This document shows positions 1 through 8,942 of a DNA stretch of 64,000 bases, piece by piece. Position 1 is the stretch's first letter. Every line of letters begins with the position of its first letter. The notes under the pieces were generated by a model that ran no database searches, was not told the origin of the DNA, and worked only from the letters and a program-made list of their open reading frames with translations. The position numbers and the translations under genes were made by a program. Source of the stretch: Rhizobium sp. CSW-27 (GTDB lineage Bacteria; Pseudomonadota; Alphaproteobacteria; Rhizobiales; Rhizobiaceae); NCBI RefSeq assembly GCF_018760785.1, contig NZ_JAHHZO010000014.1, forward strand, positions 50,071 to 114,070, in the 5' to 3' direction.

Positions 1-417
1 CGATGAAAAGAGCCCGACGCGGGAGAAATAGATGCTGATCGTTCCGACCTCCTGCTCCCCCTCAGGGGCGCGATAGGTGATCGCGCGGGTCATGTGATCG
101 AGCCTTTCGCCGGTCTCGCGCAGATTGCTTTCGGTCACGTCCAGCTTGCCGAGCGTATCGGTTACCTTGACGACACGAATGCCGGCTTCGCTGCTCAGCG
201 TGCTGGTAATCTGGCGGATGCTGTCGACGTCAAGATCCCAGAGCGGCTTGCTCAGCGCCTGCGCATTGGCGGTCAGGCGGATTTCCAGCCGTTCGCGCAG
301 GGTTTGCGCGGCCTGTTGCGAGGACAGAGCAAGAAACAGCGTAAAGAGCGGCGCCACAATGATCAGCAGCGCCCCGCAGATGATCGCGATGAACCGGCTC
401 TCGACGGAATGAGTCAT
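1..417 (-). CDS. Membrane-anchored sensor protein, 5' part only
   Basis: The gene runs off the left edge; 139 N-terminal codons are visible, read from the ATG at 417. A short cytoplasmic start is followed by one hydrophobic helix (about residues 9-32) and then an extracytoplasmic segment containing 'KPLWDLDVDSI', a motif common in the periplasmic sensor part of rhizobial GGDEF/EAL proteins and histidine kinases. The output domain is not in the window, so whether it makes or degrades cyclic di-GMP or phosphorylates a partner cannot be said. Reading frame is open throughout. It lies downstream of rplY on the same strand but behind a terminator, so it is probably transcribed separately. Confidence 0.7.
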   Translation of the reverse strand, partial: MTHSVESRFIAIICGALLIIVAPLFTLFLALSSQQAAQTLRERLEIRLTANAQALSKPLWDLDVDSIRQITSTLSSEAGIRVVKVTDTLGKLDVTESNLRETGERLDHMTRAITYRAPEGEQEVGTISIYFSRVGLFSS

Positions 418-612
418 CGAAACGGACTTCGTCTCCCTGTCGTCTTGTTCACGCACAGGGTAATCCCGGCGTCGCGCGGCATGGTTTCATCCAGTGATTA
501 AGCATTACTGAAGCGAGACTAACAGATATATCCGTGCGCTAGCGAGTCTCTCCGGCCGAATTGTGATCGCTTCGCGACGATCTTCTGTGGGCATTTGCCT
601 GACGGCAAAGAA

Positions 613-641
613 AAACCCGCCAGGCGGCGCCGGGCGGGTTT
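613..641 (-). terminator. Rho-independent terminator of rplY
   Basis: Nine-base perfect stem (613-621 with 633-641), GC-rich, followed on the minus strand by a T-rich tract. It lies 39 bases after the rplY stop codon. Confidence 0.8.
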
Positions 642-679
642 CGATGTTTGCCTGTCTGGCAAGCAGGTCTGGCAGCGAG

Positions 680-1276
680 TTACTCGGCTGCGCCGTCTTC
701 CGACGTGCCGCCGGCCGGAGCAACGATCGTGGCGATCGTGAAGTCGCGGTCGGTGATGGTCGGGGCAACGCCCGCCGGGAGCTTCACATGCGAGATGTGG
801 ATGCTGTCGCCGATCTTGAAGCCTTCGAGGTCGACGGTGATGAATTCCGGAATGTCGTTGGCCGGGCAGGTCATTTCGACTTCGTGGCGAACGATGTTCA
901 ACACGCCGCCAATCTTGATGCCGGACTTCTCTTCGTTGACGAAGTGAACCGGAATATCAACGGTAACCTGGCTGTTGGCCGAAACGCGCAGGAAATCGAC
1001 GTGCATGACGAAGTCACGCACCGGATCCAGCTGGTAGTCCTTCGGCAGAACGGAGATCTTCTCGCCGTTGTAGTCGATGGTCGCAACCGTGGTCATGAAA
1101 CCGCCGGCATGGATGCGCTTCGTCACCTCGTTGGTGTTGAGGGCGATCGAAATGGGGGCCTGCTTGTCACCATAGATGACAGAGGGAATGAAACCGTTGC
1201 GGCGAAGTTCACGGGAGGACCCCTTACCAACCCGTTCGCGCGCCTCGGCCTTGAGCTCGTAAGTTGCGTGGCTCAT
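680..1276 (-). CDS. rplY: 50S ribosomal protein L25 (Ctc/TL5 type)
   Basis: Binds 5S rRNA in the large ribosomal subunit. At 198 residues it is the long two-domain form: an N-terminal L25 RNA-binding domain (about 1-95, with 'GKGSSRELRRNG' and 'SVIYG') plus the C-terminal TL5/Ctc beta domain (about 100-190). The ATG at 1276 has AAAGGA seven bases upstream. A terminator lies just downstream and the leader up to the prs terminator is about 210 bases. In many bacteria rplY is followed by pth; here the next gene is an unrelated sensor. The identification is firm. Confidence 0.96.
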   Translation of the reverse strand: MSHATYELKAEARERVGKGSSRELRRNGFIPSVIYGDKQAPISIALNTNEVTKRIHAGGFMTTVATIDYNGEKISVLPKDYQLDPVRDFVMHVDFLRVSANSQVTVDIPVHFVNEEKSGIKIGGVLNIVRHEVEMTCPANDIPEFITVDLEGFKIGDSIHISHVKLPAGVAPTITDRDFTIATIVAPAGGTSEDGAAE

Positions 1277-1486
1277 GGCATATCCTTTCGAGGTTATTTG
1301 GAGAAACTCGACGGCGGCCGATCAGCCGTGCGGCGAATTTTGAAGGGCATCGTCCGATGCGCTTCATCCGCGTTGCCTCCAAGGGTGTCTGCGCGGACGA
1401 GGGGCCTATAGACCAAGTGGGTGTTTGTTGCAAGTTCGCGACAGCCAAAAGCGCTGCTTTGCCGCGGCACGCATGCCTGAAAAGCA

Positions 1487-1519
1487 GATCGCCCCGCCTG
1501 CGGCGCAGGCGGGGCGATC
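1487..1519 (-). terminator. Rho-independent terminator of prs
   Basis: Perfect 14-base stem (1487-1500 with 1506-1519) and a five-base loop, followed on the minus strand by a short T-rich stretch. It starts 26 bases after the prs stop codon. Confidence 0.85.
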
Positions 1520-1544
1520 GGGAAAGGGGAGGTGAGGCGCGTGC

Positions 1545-2477
1545 TCAGTCGAACAGGCTGGAGACCGACTGTTCGAGCGCCGTGCGGTTGATCGCCTCGC
1601 CAAGCAGTGCGGCGGTCGATACCACGCGGATATTCGGAGCGGACTGCACGGCCGTTGTCGGCTGGATCGAGTCGGTGATGACCAGTTCGCGAAGCTTGGA
1701 CGAGCTGACGCGGGCCACCGCCCCGCCGGAGAGAACGCCGTGGGTGATATAGGCTGTGACGCTGGTCGCGCCGCTCTTCAAGAGCGCCTCGGCCGCATTG
1801 CAGAGCGTGCCGCCGGAATCGACGATGTCGTCGATCAGGATGCAGTCCTTGCCGGTCACGTCGCCGATGATGTTCATGACTTCCGACTCGCCGGCCCGCT
1901 CGCGGCGCTTGTCGACGATGGCGAGCTGACAGTCCAGACGCTTTGCCAGCGCACGGGCACGCACCACACCGCCGACGTCCGGCGATACGACCATGACGTT
2001 CTGCAGCTCGTAGTGGTCCTTCACGTCGCGGGCGAGGATCGGGGCCGCCATCAGGTTGTCGGTCGGGATGTCGAAGAAGCCCTGGATCTGGCCTGCATGC
2101 AGGTCGAGCGTCATGACGCGATCGGCGCCGGCCTCGGTGATCAGGTTGGCAACGAGCTTGGCCGAGATCGGCGTGCGGCCGGAGGCCCGACGGTCCTGAC
2201 GCGCATAGCCGAAATAGGGAAGCACTGCCGTGATGCGCTTTGCCGAGGAACGGCGGAAGGCATCGATCATGATCAGCAGTTCCATCAGATGATCGTTGGT
2301 GGGGAAGGACGTGGACTGCACCACGAAGACATCTTCACCGCGCACGTTTTCCTGGATCTCTACGAAGATTTCCTGGTCTGCAAACCGTCTGACGCTCGCT
2401 TTTCCGACTGGAACATTAAGATAGGAACAGATCGCGTCGGCCAAATGCCGGTTCGAATTCCCTGCGAAAACCTTCAT
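1545..2477 (-). CDS. prs: Ribose-phosphate pyrophosphokinase
   Basis: Makes PRPP from ribose 5-phosphate and ATP in the cytoplasm, feeding purine, pyrimidine, histidine, tryptophan and NAD synthesis. The 310 residues match the usual class I length. Visible motifs are 'RFADQEIFVEIQENVRGEDVF' near the N-terminus, 'YFGYARQDRRASGRTPISAK' (ATP and regulatory flap), and the PRPP loop 'DDIVDSGGTLCNAA'. Start is the ATG at 2477, although its ribosome binding site is weak. It has its own terminator. The PRPP it makes is used by pyrimidine synthesis, which also depends on carA/carB further along the window. Confidence 0.97.
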   Translation of the reverse strand: MKVFAGNSNRHLADAICSYLNVPVGKASVRRFADQEIFVEIQENVRGEDVFVVQSTSFPTNDHLMELLIMIDAFRRSSAKRITAVLPYFGYARQDRRASGRTPISAKLVANLITEAGADRVMTLDLHAGQIQGFFDIPTDNLMAAPILARDVKDHYELQNVMVVSPDVGGVVRARALAKRLDCQLAIVDKRRERAGESEVMNIIGDVTGKDCILIDDIVDSGGTLCNAAEALLKSGATSVTAYITHGVLSGGAVARVSSSKLRELVITDSIQPTTAVQSAPNIRVVSTAALLGEAINRTALEQSVSSLFD

Positions 2478-2622
2478 TGGGGTCCGCCTGTTTTGCCGCT
2501 GGATGGGCGCCTTTTACCGCTGCCGTGCCCGAATGCAATACCGAACCGGCGCCATCAAGCACTTTTTGTGAAAGCAGCATGAAACATGGTAAGCGGCCCG
2601 GCGGAACCGGCAGGCATCCGGT

Positions 2623-3891
2623 TCAACCCTGCAGCCCCTCGCGCCAGTCCATGTAGGACGCGATCGTCTTCTGTGCGATGGCCCGCATCGTCTCCGGCGG
2701 GACTGCCGCCCACGGATCGCCGCCGGAATAGGCGACACGCTCCTGGCCCTGGATGCGGTTCAGCCGGTTGCCGCGGCTGTCCAGCACGTCCCAGACATAG
2801 TTGACGGTGAGCTGGCCATCCTCCGCCACTGCGGACAGATAGCCCTTCAGGATGTGTTCGCTGCTGGTATCGGTGGAGGCCCTGATGGTGAGACCGCTGG
2901 CTCGGGCCGAGACACCGAGCTGCCGCGAAAGAGGCGTGACAGCCTCCACAGGTGCGCCGATGATCGGCAGGAAGCGGATCGAGCCGACGGTGGTGCCGGC
3001 GGGCGGCAGGGCAGCGTTCTCCTCTGCCTGCCGCTGCAGCGGCTGGGGCGAGGCGCTCGGCGAAAGCTGGCGCGCCCGCGCGGCCTGGTCGGACGGCGCA
3101 GCGGCTGCCTGCTGCGCAGATGCTGCCGTCTGCTGCGGGGCGCGGGGTCTCGTCGCCGGCGCCGTTGCCTTGAGTGCCGGGGATCGCTCGGCCTGCCGGC
3201 GCGGCGGCGCGGCCGGCGTGCTGCGGGCAAGCGGTGCCGAGGCAACGGGCGAGCGGCCGCCGCGATCGACCACGCGAGCCTGAGCTTCAAGCGTGCCGGG
3301 TGGCGGCGCGCTGTAGGTGCTCTGCTGCGAATAGGCGGGTGCCGGCTGGACCGGCGGCAGCGGCGCGCTCTGATAGCTGCCGTAGCCGTTGTTTGCCGGA
3401 TAGGTCGGATTTGCCGGATAGGCGGGCGACGGTGCGTAATAGCTGTTTCCGTCATAGGCCTGCTGCGGATAGGCACTCTGCGGTTGCGCATAGGCAGGGG
3501 CCGGAGGGTAGCTGCCCGCATCCGCATAGACAGGCGGATCGCGCTGATAATCGCCATAGTCAGCATAGCTGTCGGATGGCGCGCTGTAGCTGGATACCGG
3601 CATGTCGGCATAGGGGTCACGATAATCCGGCACGCCGTTGGACGTACGCCGCGTGGCATAGGCCGGGGAGCGGACCGGGCGCGTCGCGGCGATGCGGGAA
3701 CTGCCGCCATCCGGAAGGCGGTAGAGCAGCTGGTCTCCCGGTGCCGGCGTGCTGTAGCGCGCCATCGGGCGACCGTAACCCGACCCGACATTGGCCGGTG
3801 GAACGAGGTCATCCGCCGAACTGCAGGATCCGAGCACAAATAGAACGGCGACCAAGGCAAGCCACGGCCTCCACCAGTCCAAGCCGAACAT
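2623..3891 (-). CDS. Tyr/Pro/Ala-rich lipoprotein of unknown function
   Basis: An N-terminal signal ends in the lipobox LGSC, with the lipidated cysteine at residue 23, so it should be a membrane-anchored lipoprotein processed after Lgt (encoded at 7183-8025). Residues about 70-210 are low-complexity, rich in Tyr, Pro, Ala and Ser ('YPANPTYPANNGYGSYQ'), followed by a Pro/Ala/Gln-rich linker. The last ~125 residues form an ordered domain ending 'TIASYMDWREGLQG'. I start it at the ATG at 3891, which has GAGGGG eight bases upstream, rather than the TTG two codons earlier. I do not recognise a function; similar long lipoproteins occur beside prs in relatives as I recall. Confidence 0.8.
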   Translation of the reverse strand: MFGLDWWRPWLALVAVLFVLGSCSSADDLVPPANVGSGYGRPMARYSTPAPGDQLLYRLPDGGSSRIAATRPVRSPAYATRRTSNGVPDYRDPYADMPVSSYSAPSDSYADYGDYQRDPPVYADAGSYPPAPAYAQPQSAYPQQAYDGNSYYAPSPAYPANPTYPANNGYGSYQSAPLPPVQPAPAYSQQSTYSAPPPGTLEAQARVVDRGGRSPVASAPLARSTPAAPPRRQAERSPALKATAPATRPRAPQQTAASAQQAAAAPSDQAARARQLSPSASPQPLQRQAEENAALPPAGTTVGSIRFLPIIGAPVEAVTPLSRQLGVSARASGLTIRASTDTSSEHILKGYLSAVAEDGQLTVNYVWDVLDSRGNRLNRIQGQERVAYSGGDPWAAVPPETMRAIAQKTIASYMDWREGLQG

Positions 3892-3980
3892 ACGCAATAC
3901 CCCTCACCGTCCCACTAGGAGACAAGTTTACGGCGCATGTTTACTTGGAGTCAACCATTCCAAGCTTCACGAATTCTGTT

Positions 3981-5132
3981 CTAAAGGTTAATCATTTCCA
4001 GATTATGCCGGGAAAGCGCCTTGGGGGCCTCCTCGGTCGTCAGGTAGGTGTGGCCGAGCGTCATGGCTGTTCCGCTGTCGGAATCCATGATGATCATGTG
4101 CACGAACAATGACATGTCGGGCAGGATCTCCTGGGGATTGCCGAGGTGGAACATCTGGTGCTCCATCCAGGAGGGGGAGAAGCGGGCGCCGAGCGAGTAG
4201 CCGCAGGCATTGAGCCTATGCCGGGTCAGGCCGCGCGCATCGATGATGCGGGCATGCGTATCGAACACGTCGCCGAAGGTGTGGCCGGGCCGCAGCACAG
4301 CTTCGATCGCCTCGATGGTTTCGCGGCAGGCATTGTAGAGCTCGCGATGGCGGCTGTTCGGCTCGCCGATCACCACTGTCCTCATCATGGCGGCGTGATA
4401 GTGGGCGCTGACGCCGGCCCATTCCAGCGTCAGCTGGTCCCGCGCATCGAGCCGGCGCCGGCCGGCCTTGTAGCGGCAGAGCAGGGCGTCCGGTCCCGAG
4501 CCGATGATGAATTCGTTCGCCGGATAATCACCCCCTCCGGCAAAGACGGCACCCTGCATCGCGGCGAGGATGTGCGCCTCGTCGCCGCCCGCGCGGATCA
4601 GCGGCAGGGCGGCATCGAGCGCATCGTCGGCCAGGACGGCCGCCCGCTCGACATGTGCGATCTCGGCCGCGCTCTTCACCAGCCTCAGGCGGCTGACCAC
4701 GTGCGAGGCATCGACGATCTCGCCGAAGGTGGCCAGCTGGTTGTCGAGCAGGCGTGCGACGCGGCCGGTCATGCCATGCGTGTCATATTCCACGCCGATG
4801 GTGCTGCCGAGCAGGTCGAGTTCGGACAGAAGGTTCTTCAGGTCCACCGTCGGATCGGCATTCACCCGGTCCACCCAGATGCTGATATTGTCGATGATCG
4901 AGGTGTGGCGCGCCTGCCGCAGGTCCGCCGAGCGGGTGATGAGGGCCATGGAGCCGTCCGCCTTCACCACCAGGCACTGGAAGAAGCAGTAGCCGAAGGT
5001 GTCGTAGCCGGTCAGCCAGTACATGCTTTCCTGCGCAAACAGCAGCATGGCATCCAGCTTTTCCGCCTGCATGGCGGCCGTCAGGCGCGCCAGCCGCGCC
5101 GCATATTCGGTATGCTCGAAATGCAGTCCCAT
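3981..5132 (-). CDS. M24-family peptidase homologue (creatinase/ectoine-hydrolase-like)
   Basis: 383 residues with the creatinase N-terminal domain (about 1-140) and the 'pita-bread' M24 fold. 'GGGDYPANEFIIGSG' and the C-terminal half resemble the ectoine hydrolase DoeA/EutD branch. The canonical first metal-binding Asp pair is missing: where peptidases read 'DxG...SDxTRT' this protein reads 'LEWAG...HAAMMRT'. A standard dimetal Xaa-Pro aminopeptidase activity is therefore unlikely. The ATG at 5132 follows the pgeF stop by one base (TGACATG) with GGAGG upstream, so the two are translationally coupled. Family is clear; substrate is unknown. Confidence 0.85.
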   Translation of the reverse strand: MGLHFEHTEYAARLARLTAAMQAEKLDAMLLFAQESMYWLTGYDTFGYCFFQCLVVKADGSMALITRSADLRQARHTSIIDNISIWVDRVNADPTVDLKNLLSELDLLGSTIGVEYDTHGMTGRVARLLDNQLATFGEIVDASHVVSRLRLVKSAAEIAHVERAAVLADDALDAALPLIRAGGDEAHILAAMQGAVFAGGGDYPANEFIIGSGPDALLCRYKAGRRRLDARDQLTLEWAGVSAHYHAAMMRTVVIGEPNSRHRELYNACRETIEAIEAVLRPGHTFGDVFDTHARIIDARGLTRHRLNACGYSLGARFSPSWMEHQMFHLGNPQEILPDMSLFVHMIIMDSDSGTAMTLGHTYLTTEEAPKALSRHNLEMINL

Positions 5133-5133
5133 G

Positions 5134-5922
5134 TCAGTCCTCCAGGATCGCGATGGCGGAAATCTGCCGTCCGTAATCGGGTTCGCCCGCATGCGTGGTG
5201 CGGCGATAGGAAAAGAATCGGGTGGTGTCCGGATAGGTGTCGAGGTCGAGATTTTCCGCCTGCACGCCCGCCCGCTGCAGCCGCATCATGGTCAGCCCCG
5301 GCAGGTCGAACAGCGAATGCCCGGCCTTGGTCGAAGGGCGGAAGAAGCGCGCGAAGCCTGTATCGACAGCAAGGAAGCGCTCGACGAATTCCGGCCCGAC
5401 CTCGTAGCTCGGCTGGGCAATCGACGGTCCGAGGCAGACGGTGATGTTTTCCCGGCGGGCGCCGAGCGCGATCATCGCCTCGATGGTGTTTTCCGCCACG
5501 CCGCCGAGCGCGCCCTTCCAGCCGGCATGGGCCGCGCCGATCACCCGGTTCCTCGCATCGGCGAACAGAAGCGGCCCGCAATCGGCCGCCAGCACGCCCA
5601 GCACGAGGCCGGGCGTGGCAGTCACCATGGCATCGGCGCTCGGTCGTTCGCCGGCATAGGAGGCATCGACGGTGACGACATCCGGTGAATGTACCTGATT
5701 GACGGTCGCCAGCCGCTCAAGCGGCTGGTCGAACCAGGCGGCGACGCGGCGGCGGTTTTCCAGCACGTCTTCGCGCCGGTCGCTGGAGCCGAGCCCAACA
5801 TTGAGGCTGCCGTAAAAGCCGCCGGACACACCGCCCTGACGGGTGAAGAAGCCATGGCGGATTGTGCTTGCGCCGATCCGGGCGCTCAGCAGGGGGCTTG
5901 TGATCGGCGAGAGATCCTGCAT
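5134..5922 (-). CDS. pgeF: Peptidoglycan editing factor / multicopper polyphenol oxidase-fold protein
   Basis: YfiH/PgeF (DUF152) family. In E. coli PgeF removes wrong amino acids from peptidoglycan precursors; relatives also show purine nucleoside phosphorylase and adenosine deaminase activity. The metal-site Cys/His residues are present: 'NQVHSPDV', 'LAADCGPLLFAD' and 'GAAHAGWKG'. I take the ATG at 5922 (262 residues), which gives the usual N-terminus; an in-frame ATG at 5994 would add 24 basic residues without family similarity and has no better ribosome site. It sits in a run lgt > midA > pgeF > M24 homologue, all minus strand and closely spaced. Confidence 0.9.
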   Translation of the reverse strand: MQDLSPITSPLLSARIGASTIRHGFFTRQGGVSGGFYGSLNVGLGSSDRREDVLENRRRVAAWFDQPLERLATVNQVHSPDVVTVDASYAGERPSADAMVTATPGLVLGVLAADCGPLLFADARNRVIGAAHAGWKGALGGVAENTIEAMIALGARRENITVCLGPSIAQPSYEVGPEFVERFLAVDTGFARFFRPSTKAGHSLFDLPGLTMMRLQRAGVQAENLDLDTYPDTTRFFSYRRTTHAGEPDYGRQISAIAILED

Positions 5923-6060
5923 GGGCTCGATCTGTCCGTTTTCTGAAGGATGGTGACGGGTCGGGGCGCCGCGAAGGCGCGGCCGCAGGCGCATGGCTGC
6001 TTCGTTCTGGCCTGACTGTGGCCCGAGCCCCGGCGTCCTGTCAACCGCCGGGGAGGTGGC

Positions 6061-7164
6061 TCAGTCCCGCGCCGGGCGGAACGGAGCAAGCGTCACTGTG
6101 GGGCTGGAAACGGCCAGAACCTTGAACAGTTCGCCCATCTTGCCTTCGCCGGCGCCGGCCAGCCGGTCGGACGAAACGGCAATCGCCCGCTGTTCCGGCT
6201 CGCTCTTGCCGCTGGCAAGGGCGGCGGCCCGCTCGGCAAGGCCAAGGCCGTAGAGGAAGTCGCCCTGGCGCAGGCAGCCGTTGATCTGGATGCCGGAGGC
6301 GCGCGCGATGCGGGCGAGATCCTCGAAGTCCACATGGCTGGTCAGGTCCGCCTCGCCGGGATGGGCAAGCGGCGGATCGTAATCATGCCTCAGCACCGCC
6401 TGCAGCGTGTCGCCGAAGCCGGTGACCATGTGGCCGTAGTCGATGATGAGCGCCGTGCCGCCATGCCGCTTCAGCCGCTCGCAGAGCGCGCTCATCACCG
6501 CCTGGCGGGCAGGGGCCACCTCGAAGATGGTGCCGTCGCGTTCCCTGGCATGCGAGGGGGGCAGGAGGGCCGGATCGATGGTGGCGATGCCGACGCCGAA
6601 GGCCAGCCTGTCGCTCGCATCAAGCCCCACCATCCGCTCGCGAAAGCCGGTCGGCGTCTTGACGAACTGGCGGATCGGGATGGCGTCGAACAGTTCGTTG
6701 GCGGCAATGAGCGTGAAGCCGCCGGGCACATCCTCGAAGGCGGCATGCCAGGTTATCTTGGAGGAATAGGCCTCCAGCGTCACCCGCTGCACGCCGCGCA
6801 GCCGGTCGCTGGTTTCGACCATGTGCACGTCGAGTTCTTCGTAAAGTGCAGGTGCCAGCCGGCGGATCACCCGCAGCATGTCCTGCATCATGGTGCCGCG
6901 ACCGGGCCCGACCTCGACGAGGTTGACCGGTGTCGGGCTGCCGTGCTGCTGCCAGGCATGCACCATGAAGATGCCGAGCATCTCGCCGAACAGCTGGCTG
7001 ATTTCCGGGGCCGTGACGAAATCGCCGTTTCGGCCGAACGGATCGCGCGTGCGGTAGTATCCGTGCTCCGGATCGGCCAGGCACAGGGCGAAATAATCGG
7101 TCACGCTGATCGGGCCATTGGCCCGGATGAGGTTCCTGATCTTGTCTGCAAGCGGCGTGGTCAT
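6061..7164 (-). CDS. Class I SAM-dependent methyltransferase, MidA/NDUFAF7 family
   Basis: 367 residues with the DUF185 pattern: 'FGRNGDFVTAPEISQLFGE', the SAM-binding loop 'LVEVGPGRGTMMQD' and 'ANELFDAIP'. The mitochondrial relative NDUFAF7 dimethylates an arginine of complex I subunit NDUFS2, so arginine methylation of NuoD-like protein is a fair guess, but the bacterial role is unproven. The ATG at 7164 lies 18 bases after the lgt stop with AGGACGAG upstream, indicating co-transcription with lgt and pgeF. The family call is firm, the substrate inferred. Confidence 0.9.
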   Translation of the reverse strand: MTTPLADKIRNLIRANGPISVTDYFALCLADPEHGYYRTRDPFGRNGDFVTAPEISQLFGEMLGIFMVHAWQQHGSPTPVNLVEVGPGRGTMMQDMLRVIRRLAPALYEELDVHMVETSDRLRGVQRVTLEAYSSKITWHAAFEDVPGGFTLIAANELFDAIPIRQFVKTPTGFRERMVGLDASDRLAFGVGIATIDPALLPPSHARERDGTIFEVAPARQAVMSALCERLKRHGGTALIIDYGHMVTGFGDTLQAVLRHDYDPPLAHPGEADLTSHVDFEDLARIARASGIQINGCLRQGDFLYGLGLAERAAALASGKSEPEQRAIAVSSDRLAGAGEGKMGELFKVLAVSSPTVTLAPFRPARD

Positions 7165-7182
7165 GGATGACTCGTCCTCGCG

Positions 7183-8025
7183 TCAATTGGCGGCAGCGGC
7201 GCGACGGCCGCGCCAGATGGCCCACAGTCCGATCAGCAGCATCGGCAGTGACAGGACCATGCCCATGGTCAGCCAGCCGAAGGCCAGATAGCCAAGCTGC
7301 GCATCCGGCTCGCGGAAGAATTCCACGAAGATGCGCGACAGGGCGTAGCCGCACACGAAGATACCCGACACCACGCCGGGCTTGTGCAGCGACCTGAAGC
7401 CATGGGTTGCAACCCTCAGCGCGATCCATAGCACGATTCCCTCCAGAGCCGCTTCATAAAGCTGGCTCGGATGACGGGCAAACGGGCCGCCGGTGGGAAA
7501 CACGATCGCCCAGGGCACATCGGTGATGCGGCCCCAGAGTTCGCCATTGATGAAATTGGCAATGCGGCCGAAGAACAGGCCGAACGGCGCGACGGCCGCC
7601 ACGAGGTCGAACAGGCTCCAGACGCGGATGTTGTTGCGGCGGGCAAACAGGATCATCGTGATGGTCGTGCCCGTCAGGCCGCCGTGAAAGGACATGCCGC
7701 CGTTCCAGATCTCTATGGCGCGGACAGGATTCTCAAGCACTGCCGCCAGATCATAGAACAGCACATAGCCGATGCGTCCGCCGAGCACGATGCCGGCTGC
7801 GGCCCAGACGAGGAAATCGTCCAGCTTCTCGCGGCTCGTCGGCGGCGTGCCGCCGGGCCACAGGTTCGGACGGGCAAGCAGGCTGCGGGCATAGAGCCAG
7901 CCGAGCATGATGCCCGCAACATAGGCGAGCCCATACCAGTGGATCGCCAGAGGCCCGATGGAAAGGGCGATTGGATCAATGTTGGGAAATGGCAGAATGG
8001 CGAGGAATGATGCTGGTGAATACAA
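7183..8025 (-). CDS. lgt: Prolipoprotein diacylglyceryl transferase
   Basis: Integral inner-membrane enzyme that moves diacylglycerol from phosphatidylglycerol to the lipobox cysteine, the first step of lipoprotein maturation. 280 residues with about seven membrane helices. Visible motifs are 'IHWYGLAYVAG', 'GGRIGYVLFYD', 'GGMSFHGGLTG' and 'GRIANFINGELWGR'. The best start is a TTG at 8025 with AGGG about ten bases upstream; no ATG fits the expected N-terminus. It is the first gene of the lgt > midA > pgeF > M24 run and is divergent from the ubiK-like gene. Confidence 0.95.
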   Translation of the reverse strand: MYSPASFLAILPFPNIDPIALSIGPLAIHWYGLAYVAGIMLGWLYARSLLARPNLWPGGTPPTSREKLDDFLVWAAAGIVLGGRIGYVLFYDLAAVLENPVRAIEIWNGGMSFHGGLTGTTITMILFARRNNIRVWSLFDLVAAVAPFGLFFGRIANFINGELWGRITDVPWAIVFPTGGPFARHPSQLYEAALEGIVLWIALRVATHGFRSLHKPGVVSGIFVCGYALSRIFVEFFREPDAQLGYLAFGWLTMGMVLSLPMLLIGLWAIWRGRRAAAAN

Positions 8026-8251
8026 GTGTGACGTACCCTGGCCACGTGCCGCGTTTGGGCGGGAACATGGCTTCAGCCCATGTCCGGGTCAAGACCCATC
8101 TCCCGTGTTTCATGATGATCCTCAAGGAATTGGCGGGATTTTGGGCCGGATCGGCGATTCTCCTTGCAACGGCCCGCATCAGACCCTACCTCCACGCAGG
8201 CAATGAGACCGACCGCCGCCTTGCCGGCGCAGCCAACGGGAGATGAGGGTC

Positions 8252-8512
8252 ATGTCGACCGGACCGAACCGCATGATGGATGAATTCGCGCGCCTGATGA
8301 CGGATGCCGCCGGTGCGGCCCAGGGCATGCGTCGCGAGGTTGAAACCGCCTTTCAGGCCCAGGCCGAGCGTTTCCTCAACAGCATGGATCTCGTGCGCCG
8401 CGAGGAATTCGAGGTCGTTCGCGAGATGGCGATCAAGGCGCGCGATGAAAACGATGCGCTGAAGGCACGCCTTGAAGCGCTCGAAGCAAAGCTTGCCGGT
8501 GGCGCCGAGTAA
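8252..8512 (+). CDS. ubiK: Ubiquinone biosynthesis accessory factor UbiK family (BMFP domain)
   Basis: Short 86-residue protein, charged and helical, with the pattern of the YqiC/BMFP family: an amphipathic N-terminal helix ('NRMMDEFARLMTDAAGAAQG') and a C-terminal coiled coil ('ENDALKARLEALEAKLAG'). In E. coli UbiK binds UbiJ and supports aerobic ubiquinone synthesis; related proteins form trimers and interact with membranes. The ATG at 8252 is preferred over the one at 8243 because the ribosome site GGGAG touches the earlier ATG but is correctly spaced for this one. A terminator follows. Confidence 0.85.
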   Translation: MSTGPNRMMDEFARLMTDAAGAAQGMRREVETAFQAQAERFLNSMDLVRREEFEVVREMAIKARDENDALKARLEALEAKLAGGAE

Positions 8513-8552
8513 CGCGCCCGGCCTGCCACCTGATCATCTTGAACATCTTGCT

Positions 8553-8587
8553 GCGGTCTCTGGATAACGGGGGCCGCTCTTTTTTTG
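8553..8587 (+). terminator. Rho-independent terminator of the ubiK-like gene
   Basis: Stem of eight pairs including G-T pairs (8553-8560 with 8570-8577), then a run of seven T after TC. Confidence 0.7.
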
Positions 8588-8942
8588 TCTTGACGCAAGT
8601 TTCCGCGGTTGTTTGCCCAACAAAATCGCAGCCTGTGGACACAGTCGAAAAACGCTTCAGACAGAGTCGGTTAATCGCTGCGGCTGAGGCCGCGGGCGAA
8701 GCGCAAACCTGAGTCGTCCCCGCAAAAACGAGGGGCAGGGGCTGGTGCTGGGACTCCGGGCCTATACACTGATTTTAAATGATGATTCGAAACGGCCGCC
8801 GGACAGGTTCACACAGGATGAGCGTGCTGGACTGGGCGTCGCAGGGAATCATCGAGGGGTTGGATATCCGGTGAGTACGCGTGCGTTGGTGTGTTTTTCG
8901 TTAACACGAATGTCGCTTCCATTCCGGTTTAGAGGGTGCCGC
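8588..8942 (+). other. Intergenic region upstream of ybjN
   Basis: About 355 bases without a convincing gene. It contains an AT-rich patch near 8765-8800, likely part of the ybjN-proC promoter, and the GAGGG ribosome site at its end. An in-frame extension of ybjN back to 8745 exists but lacks family-like sequence. Confidence 0.5.
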
